Source of the DNA: an uncultured Oscillospiraceae bacterium
GTDB lineage: Bacteria; Bacillota; Clostridia; Oscillospirales; Oscillospiraceae
Direction of reading: 5' to 3'
DNA: 64,000 bases
Assembly (NCBI GenBank): GCA_947632175.1
Contig: CANROC010000002.1
Coordinates: forward strand, 186,001 to 250,000
Made by a program: the position numbers and the translations under genes. This document shows positions 7,543-15,911 of the stretch, one piece after another; position 1 is the stretch's first letter, and the number at the start of each line of letters is the position of its first letter. The notes under the pieces are model-generated. The model was not told where the DNA came from and ran no database searches. It saw only the letters and a list, made by a program, of their open reading frames with translations.

Positions 7543-9756
7543 TCACTTAAGGGTCTCGTAATAATCCAGGGCCCTCTCCCAGCCGGTCTGCTGGATGGTG
7601 AGCCACTGCTTGCCGCTCCAGGCGTTCAGGACGGTATCAACCGTCGCCTCGGCGCTGGTGCGGGTGGAATCGGTGTAGCCGGAAACGATCTGCTGGATGA
7701 GGATGTTGTCCTCGCCCTTCTTCTGGCTGAAGTTGTCGTTGAGCTCGGTGTAGCTCTTGGCGAGGGAGTTCTCCTGCTCGGTCAGAGGGAGCAGGGTGGG
7801 AACGTTGGTGTACCAGGGGTTATCCGTAATGGCGTTCTCGGGGTGCTTGATGGTGCCGAGGGCAATGGCCCTGGAGATGTACCCGGCGCCCTCCTTGCCC
7901 ACCTCATGCGTGCACTGATACTCAAAGGACTGGCTCTTGAGGAAGCTCAGGGTGGAGCCGATGTACTTACGGGCGTAGTCGGTGTAGTTGCCGTTGGTGA
8001 GCTCCCACAGGTCCTCATAGGAGGCGTCGGAGATGACGGGCCACTGCTCGCCGTTGAAGTCGAACATCTCATAGTGGTTCTCGTCGGCCATCTTCACGAA
8101 AGCGTCGGGGCCGTAGGAGAGCAGGATCTGGCCGTCCATGGTGTAGGCGTAGTCGATGAGCGCGAGGCAGGCGTTGAGCTTATTCTGGTCGCCGTTGATA
8201 CCCTCAACGGAGATGCCCCAGCCGTCGGTCTTGACGGAACGCCAGGACTCGGTGAACCGCATGAGCTTCTCGCCGGTGCCGTCATTCCAACGGGCCACGG
8301 GGACCATGACCGCCATGTACTTCTCGCCTTCCTGAAGGACGGTGGCGTTGTAAATGGTCTGGGTCTGGTTGTAGTCATAGTGCATGAAGGCGGTGTCATT
8401 CGCAAGCAGGTCTTTGGCCTGGGGGGATGCCTTTTTCACAAAATCGTCGGCGACGAGCCCTTCCTGGACCAGGGTGTTCATTCTCTCCATGGCCTTGTAG
8501 GTATCGGCCTCAAGGCGGGCGTCGTGCATGACGCCGTCGCTGCCCACATAGAGGTAATCCTTGCGGGACTCAAGTCCGCGGACGCCCAGAAGGGTGCCAG
8601 CGAAGCGGAACATATCGATGCGGCGCTGGTTGTTTTCATTCTCACGGCACATGATGCCGCCGACCGTGTCGGTGCCGTTGAGGGTCTGGGCGTTGGCGAC
8701 CACGCAGCGCAGGAGGGCGACGAGCTCGTCGGCGTCCCAGGCGGCGTTCTGGCCGCAGAACAGGTTGGAACGGGTGGTGCCGTAGTAGCCGTTGTACGCG
8801 GTATCGATGTAGTCGCGGAGCATGTTGACGGCGTCAACACCGCTCATGGGGCCGACGGCGTTCATCTTCTCGATGATGTTGCCGGCGGCGTCGTAGTCCT
8901 TGGTCACCTTCTCAACGCCGGTGCCGTCAAGCTTCACAACGTCGATGTCGTACTTGCCGGAGGTGGGCATGTAGGGGGTCCAGGCGGGAGTGGCGGTGGT
9001 GCCGGAGGCACTGGCGGTGAACTTGCCCTCGCCGTCAAGAAGCTTCACGACCCAGTCCACACGCATAAGGGGCATACGCTCGATGTCGCTGACACCGTCG
9101 AAGTAGGGGCTGACGTAGATGGCGCCGGTGTCGGTATCGCTGACGATGGCCATGCGGACGATGGGGTTGGCCTCAAGATACGCCTTGAAGTTGGGCATCT
9201 TATCCAGGTACTCGCCGATGTTCACGAGCTTGCCCGCGACGCCGTTCTCGGAGAGGAGCTCGACAGTACCGGAGACCATGTCCACCTTCCCAAGCTCATT
9301 TACCCAGTTTTTGAACTCTTTCTCCGCGCTCTGACCGGAGTACATGGAGCCGTCGATCTTGATGTGGAGGCGGTTCTGCATCTCCACCCAGGTGGGCTTC
9401 AGGTCGCCGGTGTGATAGGTCACGCCGTCAGCCAGCTCGATGCCGTCTCCGGCGATATCGGCGTCGAAGAGAAGGCCGGTCTGCTTGCTGTTGTAGCCGA
9501 CAGCCATGCGCAGCTCGGTGCCCTCCGCGTAGGGAAGGTCAGGGTTAGTATAGACGTGGTTGATGGCGGTGGGGTCCTCCTCCTCGCCGCCGCTGGGGGT
9601 GGTGGTCGGGTTGTCGCCGCCCGGGGTGGTGCTCGGGGTGGTGCTCGGAGTGGTGTTGGTATTGTTGGGGACCTCGATTCTGTTGCAGGACGCGGCTGCC
9701 GCGGCCACAAGCACAAAAGCGAGGAGCACAGCAATTATGCTTCTGAACTTTTTCAT
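7543..9756 (-). CDS. Extracellular solute-binding lipoprotein of a CUT1 sugar ABC transporter
   Basis: The start at 9756 (MKKFRSIIAVLL) has AGGAGG upstream; a longer frame to 9816 lies before the RBS. The 737-residue product has a lipoprotein signal (hydrophobic 6-20, then AAAASC with Cys lipidation near residue 23), a Thr/Pro/Gly-rich linker rich in TTPSTTPS repeats, and a large binding domain of the LplA/YtcQ kind that binds oligosaccharides outside the membrane. It is longer than the usual 400-550 residues, as often seen for gut Clostridia oligomer binders. Its gene follows the two permease genes, the normal order for CUT1 systems. The substrate is inferred as pectic oligosaccharide from the GH28 and CE8 neighbours. 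Confidence 0.9.
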   Translation of the reverse strand: MKKFRSIIAVLLAFVLVAAAAASCNRIEVPNNTNTTPSTTPSTTPGGDNPTTTPSGGEEEDPTAINHVYTNPDLPYAEGTELRMAVGYNSKQTGLLFDADIAGDGIELADGVTYHTGDLKPTWVEMQNRLHIKIDGSMYSGQSAEKEFKNWVNELGKVDMVSGTVELLSENGVAGKLVNIGEYLDKMPNFKAYLEANPIVRMAIVSDTDTGAIYVSPYFDGVSDIERMPLMRVDWVVKLLDGEGKFTASASGTTATPAWTPYMPTSGKYDIDVVKLDGTGVEKVTKDYDAAGNIIEKMNAVGPMSGVDAVNMLRDYIDTAYNGYYGTTRSNLFCGQNAAWDADELVALLRCVVANAQTLNGTDTVGGIMCRENENNQRRIDMFRFAGTLLGVRGLESRKDYLYVGSDGVMHDARLEADTYKAMERMNTLVQEGLVADDFVKKASPQAKDLLANDTAFMHYDYNQTQTIYNATVLQEGEKYMAVMVPVARWNDGTGEKLMRFTESWRSVKTDGWGISVEGINGDQNKLNACLALIDYAYTMDGQILLSYGPDAFVKMADENHYEMFDFNGEQWPVISDASYEDLWELTNGNYTDYARKYIGSTLSFLKSQSFEYQCTHEVGKEGAGYISRAIALGTIKHPENAITDNPWYTNVPTLLPLTEQENSLAKSYTELNDNFSQKKGEDNILIQQIVSGYTDSTRTSAEATVDTVLNAWSGKQWLTIQQTGWERALDYYETLK

Positions 9757-9893
9757 AAGAATCCTCCTAAATTTTATATTCCTCCGGCTTCCGCCGGGTG
9801 GATCACAAAGAATCAAAAAACTTCCGTGGTCGGTTTACACTCGACCGGCTTACGCAGCCGGCCTCTGCTCTCGACCGACCGCCACGCCAGAAA

Positions 9894-10784
9894 TTACTCC
9901 TTGACGCCGCCGACGTTCACGCCCTTGGCGAAGTATTTCTGGATGAAGGGATAGATGATAAGGATGGGAACTATGGAGCACACCACCAGGGCGTAGATGA
10001 CAGAGTCCGCGGCGTAGGGCTCGTTCCAGGACGTGAGGAACTCGGACTCCGTGTACTGCTCCAGCGTCAGGCGGATAAACACCTGAAGGGGCTGCTCGTT
10101 CTGGTTTCTGATCATCTGGCGTGCCCAGAAGTAGCCGTTCCAGCGGGAGATGGCGAAGAACAGGGCCACCGTCGCGATGGTGGATTTGCTCATGGGCAGG
10201 TAGACGTTGGTCAGGACCTGCATCTCCGTGGCGCCGTCCACGATGGCCGCCTCCTCGATCTCGGAGGGGACGCCCTCAAAGGCGTTCCGGAGGAGGATGA
10301 TGTTCATGGCCGCCATGCCCATGGCGATGACCACCAGCCACTTGTCGTCCTGGATGCCCACGGTGTTGAAGACCGTTCTCGTGGCTATGTAGTTCAGATA
10401 CTGGGGCACGACGCCGGCGGAGAACCACATGGTGAACACCAGGAAGAAGTTGAAGACCTTCCGGAACAGGAGCCTCTTCTTGGAAAGGGCGTAAGCGCCC
10501 AAAATCGCGGTGAACATGGCCCAGATGGTACCGTACAAGGTGATGAACAGCGTGTTGGAGTAGGAGTTCCAGAACATGTTGTTGTTGAACATCTGGGAGA
10601 ACGCCTGGAACTGTATCCCTTTCGGGAACAGGATGATCTCGCTGTACTCCACCGAGTGGCGGTCGGAAATGGCCGACGAGATGGCGAAGACGAAAGGATA
10701 GAGGCACGCCAACGCGAACGCGGTCAGCAGGGTGTAGCTTATGATTTTGAAGATCAGCTCTGTAATTTCAAGCTTTCTTTTCAT
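9894..10784 (-). CDS. Carbohydrate ABC transporter permease (LplC/YtcP type)
   Basis: A 296-residue inner-membrane permease with six predicted helices. The cytoplasmic EAA loop reads EGVPSEIEEAAIVDGATE near residues 179-196, which docks onto the ATPase. The C-terminus FIQKYFAKGVNVGGVKE is the hallmark ending of this permease subfamily (LplC, YtcP). GGAGGG lies before the ATG, and the partner permease ends 12 bases upstream. It forms the translocation pore with the 10797-11855 product. Confidence 0.94.
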   Translation of the reverse strand: MKRKLEITELIFKIISYTLLTAFALACLYPFVFAISSAISDRHSVEYSEIILFPKGIQFQAFSQMFNNNMFWNSYSNTLFITLYGTIWAMFTAILGAYALSKKRLLFRKVFNFFLVFTMWFSAGVVPQYLNYIATRTVFNTVGIQDDKWLVVIAMGMAAMNIILLRNAFEGVPSEIEEAAIVDGATEMQVLTNVYLPMSKSTIATVALFFAISRWNGYFWARQMIRNQNEQPLQVFIRLTLEQYTESEFLTSWNEPYAADSVIYALVVCSIVPILIIYPFIQKYFAKGVNVGGVKE

Positions 10785-10796
10785 GGCACCCTCCTA

Positions 10797-11855
10797 TTAA
10801 TAGAGCGACGTGTTGGACGCCTTGCGGGCTATGGTGTTCGCTCCTATGACCAGCAGCATCCCGACGACGTTGTTCATCATCTCGGCTGCCGAGGCTATGC
10901 CTTGCGTCGTCTGCGAGCCCATCATGCCAAGTCGGTAGGACAATGTGGAGATCACGTCGGCGGTGACATAGGTGTTGGTGTTGTAAAGGAGCAATACCTT
11001 CTCATAGCCGACATTCAGCAGGGAGCCGATACGTGTGATGAGCATGATGACCACGGTGGACAGGATACTGGGAATGACCACGTACCGCATCTGGGCCCAC
11101 TTGTTGGCGCCGTCGATCTGCGCGGCCTCATAGCTGGTGGGAGAGATGGCGATGATCGCCGCGAAGAACACGATGCTGTCATAGCCCGCGCCCTCCCAGA
11201 TGCCGCTGATCTGGTAAATTGAACGGAAGAAGGATGGGTTGTTGAGAAGTCCCGCGTTTCCGGTCCCCTCTGAGATGAGCTTCATACCCACAAGCGCGCG
11301 GCTGACAATGCCCATGCCGGAGATGGAGGACCCCTGCTTCACAAGCATGGTCACCAGAGAGGTCATGATAACGGTGGACATGAACTTGGGAAGGTAGGTG
11401 AGGACCTGATAGACGCTCCGGGCCGCGTTGGACTTGATCTCATTGAAGAAGAGGGCCAGGATAATGGGCATCGGGAAACCGAAGCACAGGCCGTAGAAGC
11501 TGAGGATAAAGGTGTTCCTCATGGCCCTCCAGAAGTTCGTCGAGAGCTGGGTCCCGCCCACCAGCAGCTGCTTGAAGTATGAAAATCCTGAGAAGAGCTG
11601 CTTTGACACCGGCAGGACGCCGTCGTAGACCTTGAAGCAGCTAAGGAGCTCGTACATCGGGAAGTACCGCCAGAACAGGAAGACCAGGAGCATCGGGACC
11701 AGCATCAGGTAGAGCCGCCAGTCTTTCGCGATCGTTCGGGCCACGTGGAGCCAGTAGTGCTTTTCCACGTCGTCCCGGACGGCTTGTTCCGGATTTTCTC
11801 TGTATACGCCAGCTTCCTGGTCGTATTCGAGGAAATCCGCTGCCCTAACTTTCAT
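10797..11855 (-). CDS. Carbohydrate ABC transporter permease (LplB/YtcO type)
   Basis: ATG at 11855 (MKVRAADFLEYD) is chosen because AAGGAGG lies just upstream; a longer frame to 11927 would run into the previous gene without an RBS. The 352-residue product has an N-terminal soluble stretch (1-65), then about six helices. Its EAA-type loop is SYEAAQIDGANKWAQM, and it ends with NTSLY, a typical LplB-type C-terminus. It pairs with the downstream permease. The start overlaps the end of the upstream membrane gene by 11 bases, so translation is likely coupled. Confidence 0.94.
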   Translation of the reverse strand: MKVRAADFLEYDQEAGVYRENPEQAVRDDVEKHYWLHVARTIAKDWRLYLMLVPMLLVFLFWRYFPMYELLSCFKVYDGVLPVSKQLFSGFSYFKQLLVGGTQLSTNFWRAMRNTFILSFYGLCFGFPMPIILALFFNEIKSNAARSVYQVLTYLPKFMSTVIMTSLVTMLVKQGSSISGMGIVSRALVGMKLISEGTGNAGLLNNPSFFRSIYQISGIWEGAGYDSIVFFAAIIAISPTSYEAAQIDGANKWAQMRYVVIPSILSTVVIMLITRIGSLLNVGYEKVLLLYNTNTYVTADVISTLSYRLGMMGSQTTQGIASAAEMMNNVVGMLLVIGANTIARKASNTSLY

Positions 11856-12435
11856 TTTTAACCTCCTTTTTTTCCTTCTCCGAGTTAAGGCGAAGAAGGT
11901 AATGTTTTTGATCCTCGTAGACGCCATCCAGCCTTCTGACGATCCACGCGATCACCAGGGTAAAAACGTATGACAGACTGTCCTCCAAGAAATAGTCGGC
12001 CACACCCGCCGCCGGCGTCCCCAGTACAAGCGCCGTCAACGCTCTACCGCCGTGCATCAGGAGCTGAACGAGCAGCGGGAACGCCAAGGACAGGAGCTTG
12101 GACGTCCGCACCTTCTCCTTCCCCACCCTGAAGAGCAGGATCAGGGACAGGAGGGAGAAGAGATTCCCGACGCAGAATATGATATACTCGTCCCCGGAGC
12201 CTCCGAGGACCAGGCAGTAGACGAAACCGGCCAAAAGCGCGTGGATGCCGCCCCACGCGCCCCAGCGCATGTAGACGATGGCGGTCATGATCGCCGCCAG
12301 AGAGACATAGTAGAGCTGATCGGTGAACCAGGTCGAGGCGGCCTTGAGGATGAGGTACTCAAAGACGCAGGTCAGTACGGCGAAGATGGAAAGATCGATG
12401 AATTTGTACTGCCCGAAAGTCCTCTGTCGCTCCAT
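11845..12435 (-). CDS. First gene of pectin operon: six-helix membrane protein
   Basis: A 196-residue product with about six hydrophobic segments and a Lys/Glu-rich tail (NSEKEKKEVKNES). GGAGG lies 4 bases before the ATG. Helix content and length recall ECF-transporter S components or other small integral sensors, but I see no diagnostic motif. As the promoter-proximal gene of the import operon, overlapping the first permease gene, it is probably functional with the transporter. The assignment stays open. Confidence 0.72.
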   Translation of the reverse strand: MERQRTFGQYKFIDLSIFAVLTCVFEYLILKAASTWFTDQLYYVSLAAIMTAIVYMRWGAWGGIHALLAGFVYCLVLGGSGDEYIIFCVGNLFSLLSLILLFRVGKEKVRTSKLLSLAFPLLVQLLMHGGRALTALVLGTPAAGVADYFLEDSLSYVFTLVIAWIVRRLDGVYEDQKHYLLRLNSEKEKKEVKNES

Positions 12436-12447
12436 TTTTCCTCCAAA

Positions 12448-12465
12448 AAGTGCCTGTACGCACTT
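12448..12465 (-). promoter_or_regulatory. Hairpin directly upstream of the first operon RBS
   Basis: A perfect 6-bp stem AAGTGC/GCACTT with a 6-base loop lies 3-4 bases before GGAGG of the operon's first gene on the minus-strand mRNA and runs into TTTTT. It could modulate translation start or act as a weak terminator; this is inferred from position only. Confidence 0.4.
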
Positions 12466-12584
12466 AAAAGAACCCAGAATCGCCGTTTTTTGGCTGATTT
12501 CGGGCTGTGAAAATCGGTATATGGCTTGCCGAGTCCGTCATTTTTGTGCAAAATGCTCACAAGTGGAACTCTAATTTGTCTATT

Positions 12585-12590
12585 ATTATA
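12585..12590 (-). promoter_or_regulatory. Probable promoter (-10) of the pectin operon
   Basis: A perfect TATAAT on the minus strand, directly preceded by TG, in the AT-rich divergent spacer. No good -35 lies 17 bases upstream (region rich in ATACATAAAAA), which suggests an activator-dependent promoter. It would give a leader of about 140 bases to the gene starting at 12435. Confidence 0.5.
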
Positions 12591-12671
12591 CATGCTGGCG
12601 GTTTTTATGTATATGGACAAAACACGCCTATTTATATACAAAACAGATTTTTTGCCTGTTTTCTCTGTCTC

Positions 12672-12700
12672 CTGACACCCATTATAGTATATAATATACC
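12672..12700 (+). promoter_or_regulatory. Candidate promoter of the pectinesterase gene
   Basis: CTGACA followed 17 bases later by TATACC; an overlapping TATAAT lies at 12690-12695. The AT-rich tract ends 23 bases before the GTG start. The two divergent promoters are about 100 bp apart, so a shared regulator is plausible; the exact elements are uncertain. Confidence 0.4.
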
Positions 12701-12722
12701 AAAAAATCAAGGGGGAATTTCC

Positions 12723-13613
12723 GTGATTTTCGTGCAACCCGGCCAGAATCTGGCCCAAATTCTGGCTTCCGCCCCGCCGGGAGAGCGCATTTGCCTGCCG
12801 GAGGGGACCTTCCGGGCCAAGTGCGTCGTCTCCGCGCCAGGCCTCACCGTCGAGGGCGCCGGCCCGGACAAAACGGCTGTCGTGTGGGACGACTACGCCA
12901 AAAAGGTGGACGAACAGGGCCTGGAGTACGTGACCTTCCGCACCTCCACCCTGGCGGTGTGCGCCGACAACGTGACCGTGCGCGATCTGGCCGTGGTCAA
13001 CGACGCCCTCGCCCCGGAGACGAAGGGCCAGGAGGTGGCCCTGACGGTGTACGGCGACAACTTCCTCATGGAGAACTGCCGCCTCACCTCCACCCAGGAT
13101 ACCCTCTTCCTCGGTCCCCTGCCCGACGACCTCATCGACCGCTACGAGGGGTTCCTCCCCGACGAGCTGCGCCTGCGCAAGCCCTGCCGCCAGACCTTCC
13201 GCGGCTGTCTCATCGAGGGGACGGTGGACTTCGTCTTTGGCTGCGGCGAGGCGGTGTTCGACGGCTGCGAGCTCCGCTCCCTCCGCGACGCCCGGGGCCG
13301 GGGCTACGCCGCCGCGCCCTCCCATGAGGCGAGGCAGGAGCGTGGGTTCCTCTTTCAAAACTGCCGCTTCACCAGGGGCCCCGGCGTGCCGGACGGGAGC
13401 GTGTATCTTGCCCGCCCCTGGCGGGACTACGGGCTGTGCGTCTTTGAAAACTGCACCTATGAGTCCCACATCGCCCCTCTCGGCTTCGACCACTGGGAGG
13501 GCACATGCCGGGAGGAGACCTGCCGCTTCTACGAGCGCCCGCCGGTACCGGGCCGCGTCCCCTGGGTCAAAAAAGTTCCTCTTGAACCGGACCCGAAACA
13601 TGTGATACAATAG
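12723..13613 (+). CDS. Pectinesterase (carbohydrate esterase family 8)
   Basis: A GTG start at 12723 is chosen because AAGGGGG lies just upstream and the beta-helix begins at once (VIFVQPGQNL); a longer frame to 12507 crosses the promoter region. The 296-residue protein has CE8 signatures: QDT (125-127, Asp126), GTVDFVFG (166-173, Asp169) and ARPWRDYG (230-237, Arg231), matching the two catalytic aspartates and the arginine of the family. It removes methyl esters from galacturonate units, preparing oligomers for GH28. With no signal peptide it probably works in the cytoplasm on imported oligomers. It is divergent from the import operon. Confidence 0.92.
   Translation: MIFVQPGQNLAQILASAPPGERICLPEGTFRAKCVVSAPGLTVEGAGPDKTAVVWDDYAKKVDEQGLEYVTFRTSTLAVCADNVTVRDLAVVNDALAPETKGQEVALTVYGDNFLMENCRLTSTQDTLFLGPLPDDLIDRYEGFLPDELRLRKPCRQTFRGCLIEGTVDFVFGCGEAVFDGCELRSLRDARGRGYAAAPSHEARQERGFLFQNCRFTRGPGVPDGSVYLARPWRDYGLCVFENCTYESHIAPLGFDHWEGTCREETCRFYERPPVPGRVPWVKKVPLEPDPKHVIQ
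13582..13611 (+). promoter_or_regulatory. Promoter of the hydrogenase-radC genes
   Basis: TTGAAC, an 18-base spacer and TACAAT with an extended TGA just before it. The -10 overlaps the last codons of the pectinesterase gene; transcription would start some 30 bases before the hydrogenase ATG. Confidence 0.65.
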
Positions 13614-13649
13614 AGATAACAAAAAATGTACATAAGGAGGCTCACACCC

Positions 13650-15164
13650 ATGCGAGGACTGGAATCCAACAAGACAAAGATCCGCCACAAGATCTTTACG
13701 GAGATTGCCCGCGTCGCCTATGAGGGCGGGGACATCTCCAGGGAGATCGTGCGCCTTCCCTACAAGATCATCCCCGGCGAGGTGGCCACCTACCGGGACA
13801 GCATCTTCTTAGAGCGGGCCATCGTGGGCGAGCGCCTGCGGCTGGCCATGGGCCTTCCCATCCGCAACGTGGCCGAGCAGGTGGAGCTCAACGACGGCGT
13901 CAGCGACAGCGCCATCGCCGAGAAGTACTACACCCCTCCCCTGGTGAACGTCATCAAATTCGCCTGCAACAAGTGCCCGGAGAAGGCGGTCATCGTCACC
14001 AACGCCTGCCAGGGCTGCTTTGAGCATCCGTGCCTGGAGGTCTGTCCCCGGAAGGCCATCTCCATGGCGGACGGCAAGAGCGTCATCGACGAGCACCTGT
14101 GCGTCAAGTGCGGCCGGTGCGCCGACGCCTGCTCCTACCACGCCATCATCAAGCAGGAGCGCCCCTGCGCCGTCGCCTGCGGCATGGGCGCCATCCGCAC
14201 CGACTCCTACGGCCGGGCGGAGATCGACCAGTCCAAGTGCGTCTCCTGCGGCCAGTGCCTGGTGAGCTGTCCTTTCGCCGCCATCGCCGACAAGGGCCAG
14301 ATCTACCAGACCGTCATGGCCATCAAGTCCGAGACGCCCGTCTATGCCGCCATCGCCCCGGCCTTCTGCGGCCAGTTCGGCACCCAGCTTACATACGACA
14401 AGATCCGCCCCGCCTTCAAGGCGCTGGGCTTTGAGGACGTGGTGGAGGTCTCCATCGGCGCGGATATCTGCACGCTCCAGGAGGCCCAGGACTTTTTGAA
14501 GGAGGTCCCGGAGGAGCGTCCTTTCATGGCCACCTCCTGCTGTCCGGCCTGGACCATGATGGCCAAGAAGCTCTTCCCCACCATCGCCGACAACATCTCC
14601 ATGGCCCTGACCCCCATGGTCCTCACGGGCCGCATGATCAAGAAGGACCACCCCGGATGCAAGGTCTGCTTCATCGGCCCCTGCGCGGCCAAGAAGCTGG
14701 AGGCCAGCCGCAAGGAGATACGCTCCGACGTGGACTTCGTCCTCACCTTCGAGGAGGTGCTGGGCATGTTCGAGGCTAAGGAGATCGACCCGGCGGAGCT
14801 GGCCAGCGACGCCCTCGACGAGGCCACCGCCGACGGCAGGGGCTTCGCCGTGGCCGGCGGCGTGGCCCAGGCGGTGGTCAACGCCGCCAAGAAGCTGGCC
14901 CCGGACCGGGAGATCAAGGTCGCCAGCGCCAACGGCCTTCAGGAGTGCAAGAAGATGCTGACGTTAGCCAAGGCCGGGAAGTACAACGGCTACCTTTTAG
15001 AGGGCATGGGCTGTCCCGGCGGATGCGTGGCCGGCGCCGGCACCATCGCCAATGTGGCCTACTCCACCGGCGAGGTGAAGAAGGCCATGGCGAACACGGA
15101 GAAAAAGTGCATCCTGGAGAGCGAATACCTCCACTATCTCCCCCTCATCGAAGAGAGATCATAA
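13650..15164 (+). CDS. Monomeric [FeFe]-hydrogenase (group B-like)
   Basis: The start at 13650 (MRGLESNKTK) has AAGGAGG 8-9 bases upstream. The 504-residue protein has an N-terminal region (1-100) without a 2Fe-2S domain. A ferredoxin-like part (106-215) follows with several CxxCxxC-type clusters, including CVKCGRCADAC and CVSCGQCLVSC. The H-domain has motifs L1 TSCCPAW (295-301), L2 GPCAAKKLE (343-351) and L3 EGMGCPGGC (451-459), which together supply the cysteines for the H-cluster. TSCCPAW with Ala is the variant I associate with group B hydrogenases of Clostridia. Predicted role: ferredoxin-linked hydrogen turnover in the cytoplasm. A catalytic rather than sensory role is likely because all H-cluster cysteines are present. 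Confidence 0.9.
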   Translation: MRGLESNKTKIRHKIFTEIARVAYEGGDISREIVRLPYKIIPGEVATYRDSIFLERAIVGERLRLAMGLPIRNVAEQVELNDGVSDSAIAEKYYTPPLVNVIKFACNKCPEKAVIVTNACQGCFEHPCLEVCPRKAISMADGKSVIDEHLCVKCGRCADACSYHAIIKQERPCAVACGMGAIRTDSYGRAEIDQSKCVSCGQCLVSCPFAAIADKGQIYQTVMAIKSETPVYAAIAPAFCGQFGTQLTYDKIRPAFKALGFEDVVEVSIGADICTLQEAQDFLKEVPEERPFMATSCCPAWTMMAKKLFPTIADNISMALTPMVLTGRMIKKDHPGCKVCFIGPCAAKKLEASRKEIRSDVDFVLTFEEVLGMFEAKEIDPAELASDALDEATADGRGFAVAGGVAQAVVNAAKKLAPDREIKVASANGLQECKKMLTLAKAGKYNGYLLEGMGCPGGCVAGAGTIANVAYSTGEVKKAMANTEKKCILESEYLHYLPLIEERS

Positions 15165-15203
15165 AAGCGGCAGGAGCCGCAAAGAGACAGGAGGCGAGGG
15201 CAG

Positions 15204-15911
15204 TTGGGCGAGCATGACGGGCACCGGGGGCGGCTGAGGACGCGGTTCCTCGCCTCCGACGGGGAGGGCGTGACGGACGCGGAGCTTTTGGAGCTGGCGC
15301 TGTTCGTCTCCATCCCCCGCCGGGACGTGCGCCCGCTGGCGGAAAGCCTTCTGAGGCGCTTCGGCAGTCTCACGGCCATCTTCGACGCCTCCGCCGCGGA
15401 GCTTTGCGAGATCGCCGGCGTGGGCGAGCAGTCGGCCCTGCTCCTGGGGCTCCTGGGCTCCTGCCGGGACATGGCCAGGAGCCGGGGCCTTGTGGGCACG
15501 CGCCTTGCGGGCCACGGCGTCCGGGACCTGCTCCTTGGCAGCCTGCGCGGGGCGGAGCGCGACAAGTACCTGGCGGTCTACCTGGATCAGGACGGCACCG
15601 TCGCGGCCCTGCGCTCCTCCTCCGTCCCCGAAAAGCCCGACCGCGCCGCGCTGGCGGAGGTCATCGTAAACCAGGCGCGGCTGGTGGGGTCCTCCGCCCT
15701 CTATTTGGGGCGCGGCCTCAGCGCCCCCGGCGGCGTTCCGGACATGGACCTGTCCCTGGCCATCGGCCTCAAGCGCGACCTGGAGCGGGCCGGCGTCACT
15801 CTCCGGGACTATGTGGTGGTCACTCCCACGGAGTACCTGCCCACCGTCAGCCGCCTCTCCCCCAACGGTCTGTCCTTTCGCTTGCCCGACGGGCGGGGGC
15901 CGGAAGCATGA
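15204..15911 (+). CDS. RadC-like protein with degenerate JAB/MPN motif
   Basis: TTG start with AGGAGG upstream. The 235-residue protein has the RadC layout: an N-terminal HGHRGRLRTRF-like start, helix-hairpin-helix region (about 25-90), then a JAB/MPN fold (105-230). Where RadC has the metal motif HxHP, this protein reads GRGLSAPGG (169-177), and the downstream Ser/Asp ligands are also missing, so it should not bind zinc. The stop overlaps the ATG of the intact RadC gene that follows (ATGA). Together they resemble an MPN-minus/MPN-plus pair. RadC's biological role is unsettled despite its historical DNA-repair name. Confidence 0.85.
   Translation: MGEHDGHRGRLRTRFLASDGEGVTDAELLELALFVSIPRRDVRPLAESLLRRFGSLTAIFDASAAELCEIAGVGEQSALLLGLLGSCRDMARSRGLVGTRLAGHGVRDLLLGSLRGAERDKYLAVYLDQDGTVAALRSSSVPEKPDRAALAEVIVNQARLVGSSALYLGRGLSAPGGVPDMDLSLAIGLKRDLERAGVTLRDYVVVTPTEYLPTVSRLSPNGLSFRLPDGRGPEA

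Noticed and set aside
7522..9954. Plus-strand frame of 810 codons across the binding-protein gene
   Set aside because: It mirrors a well-supported lipoprotein gene on the minus strand; it has no RBS and low-complexity composition caused by GC-rich codons.
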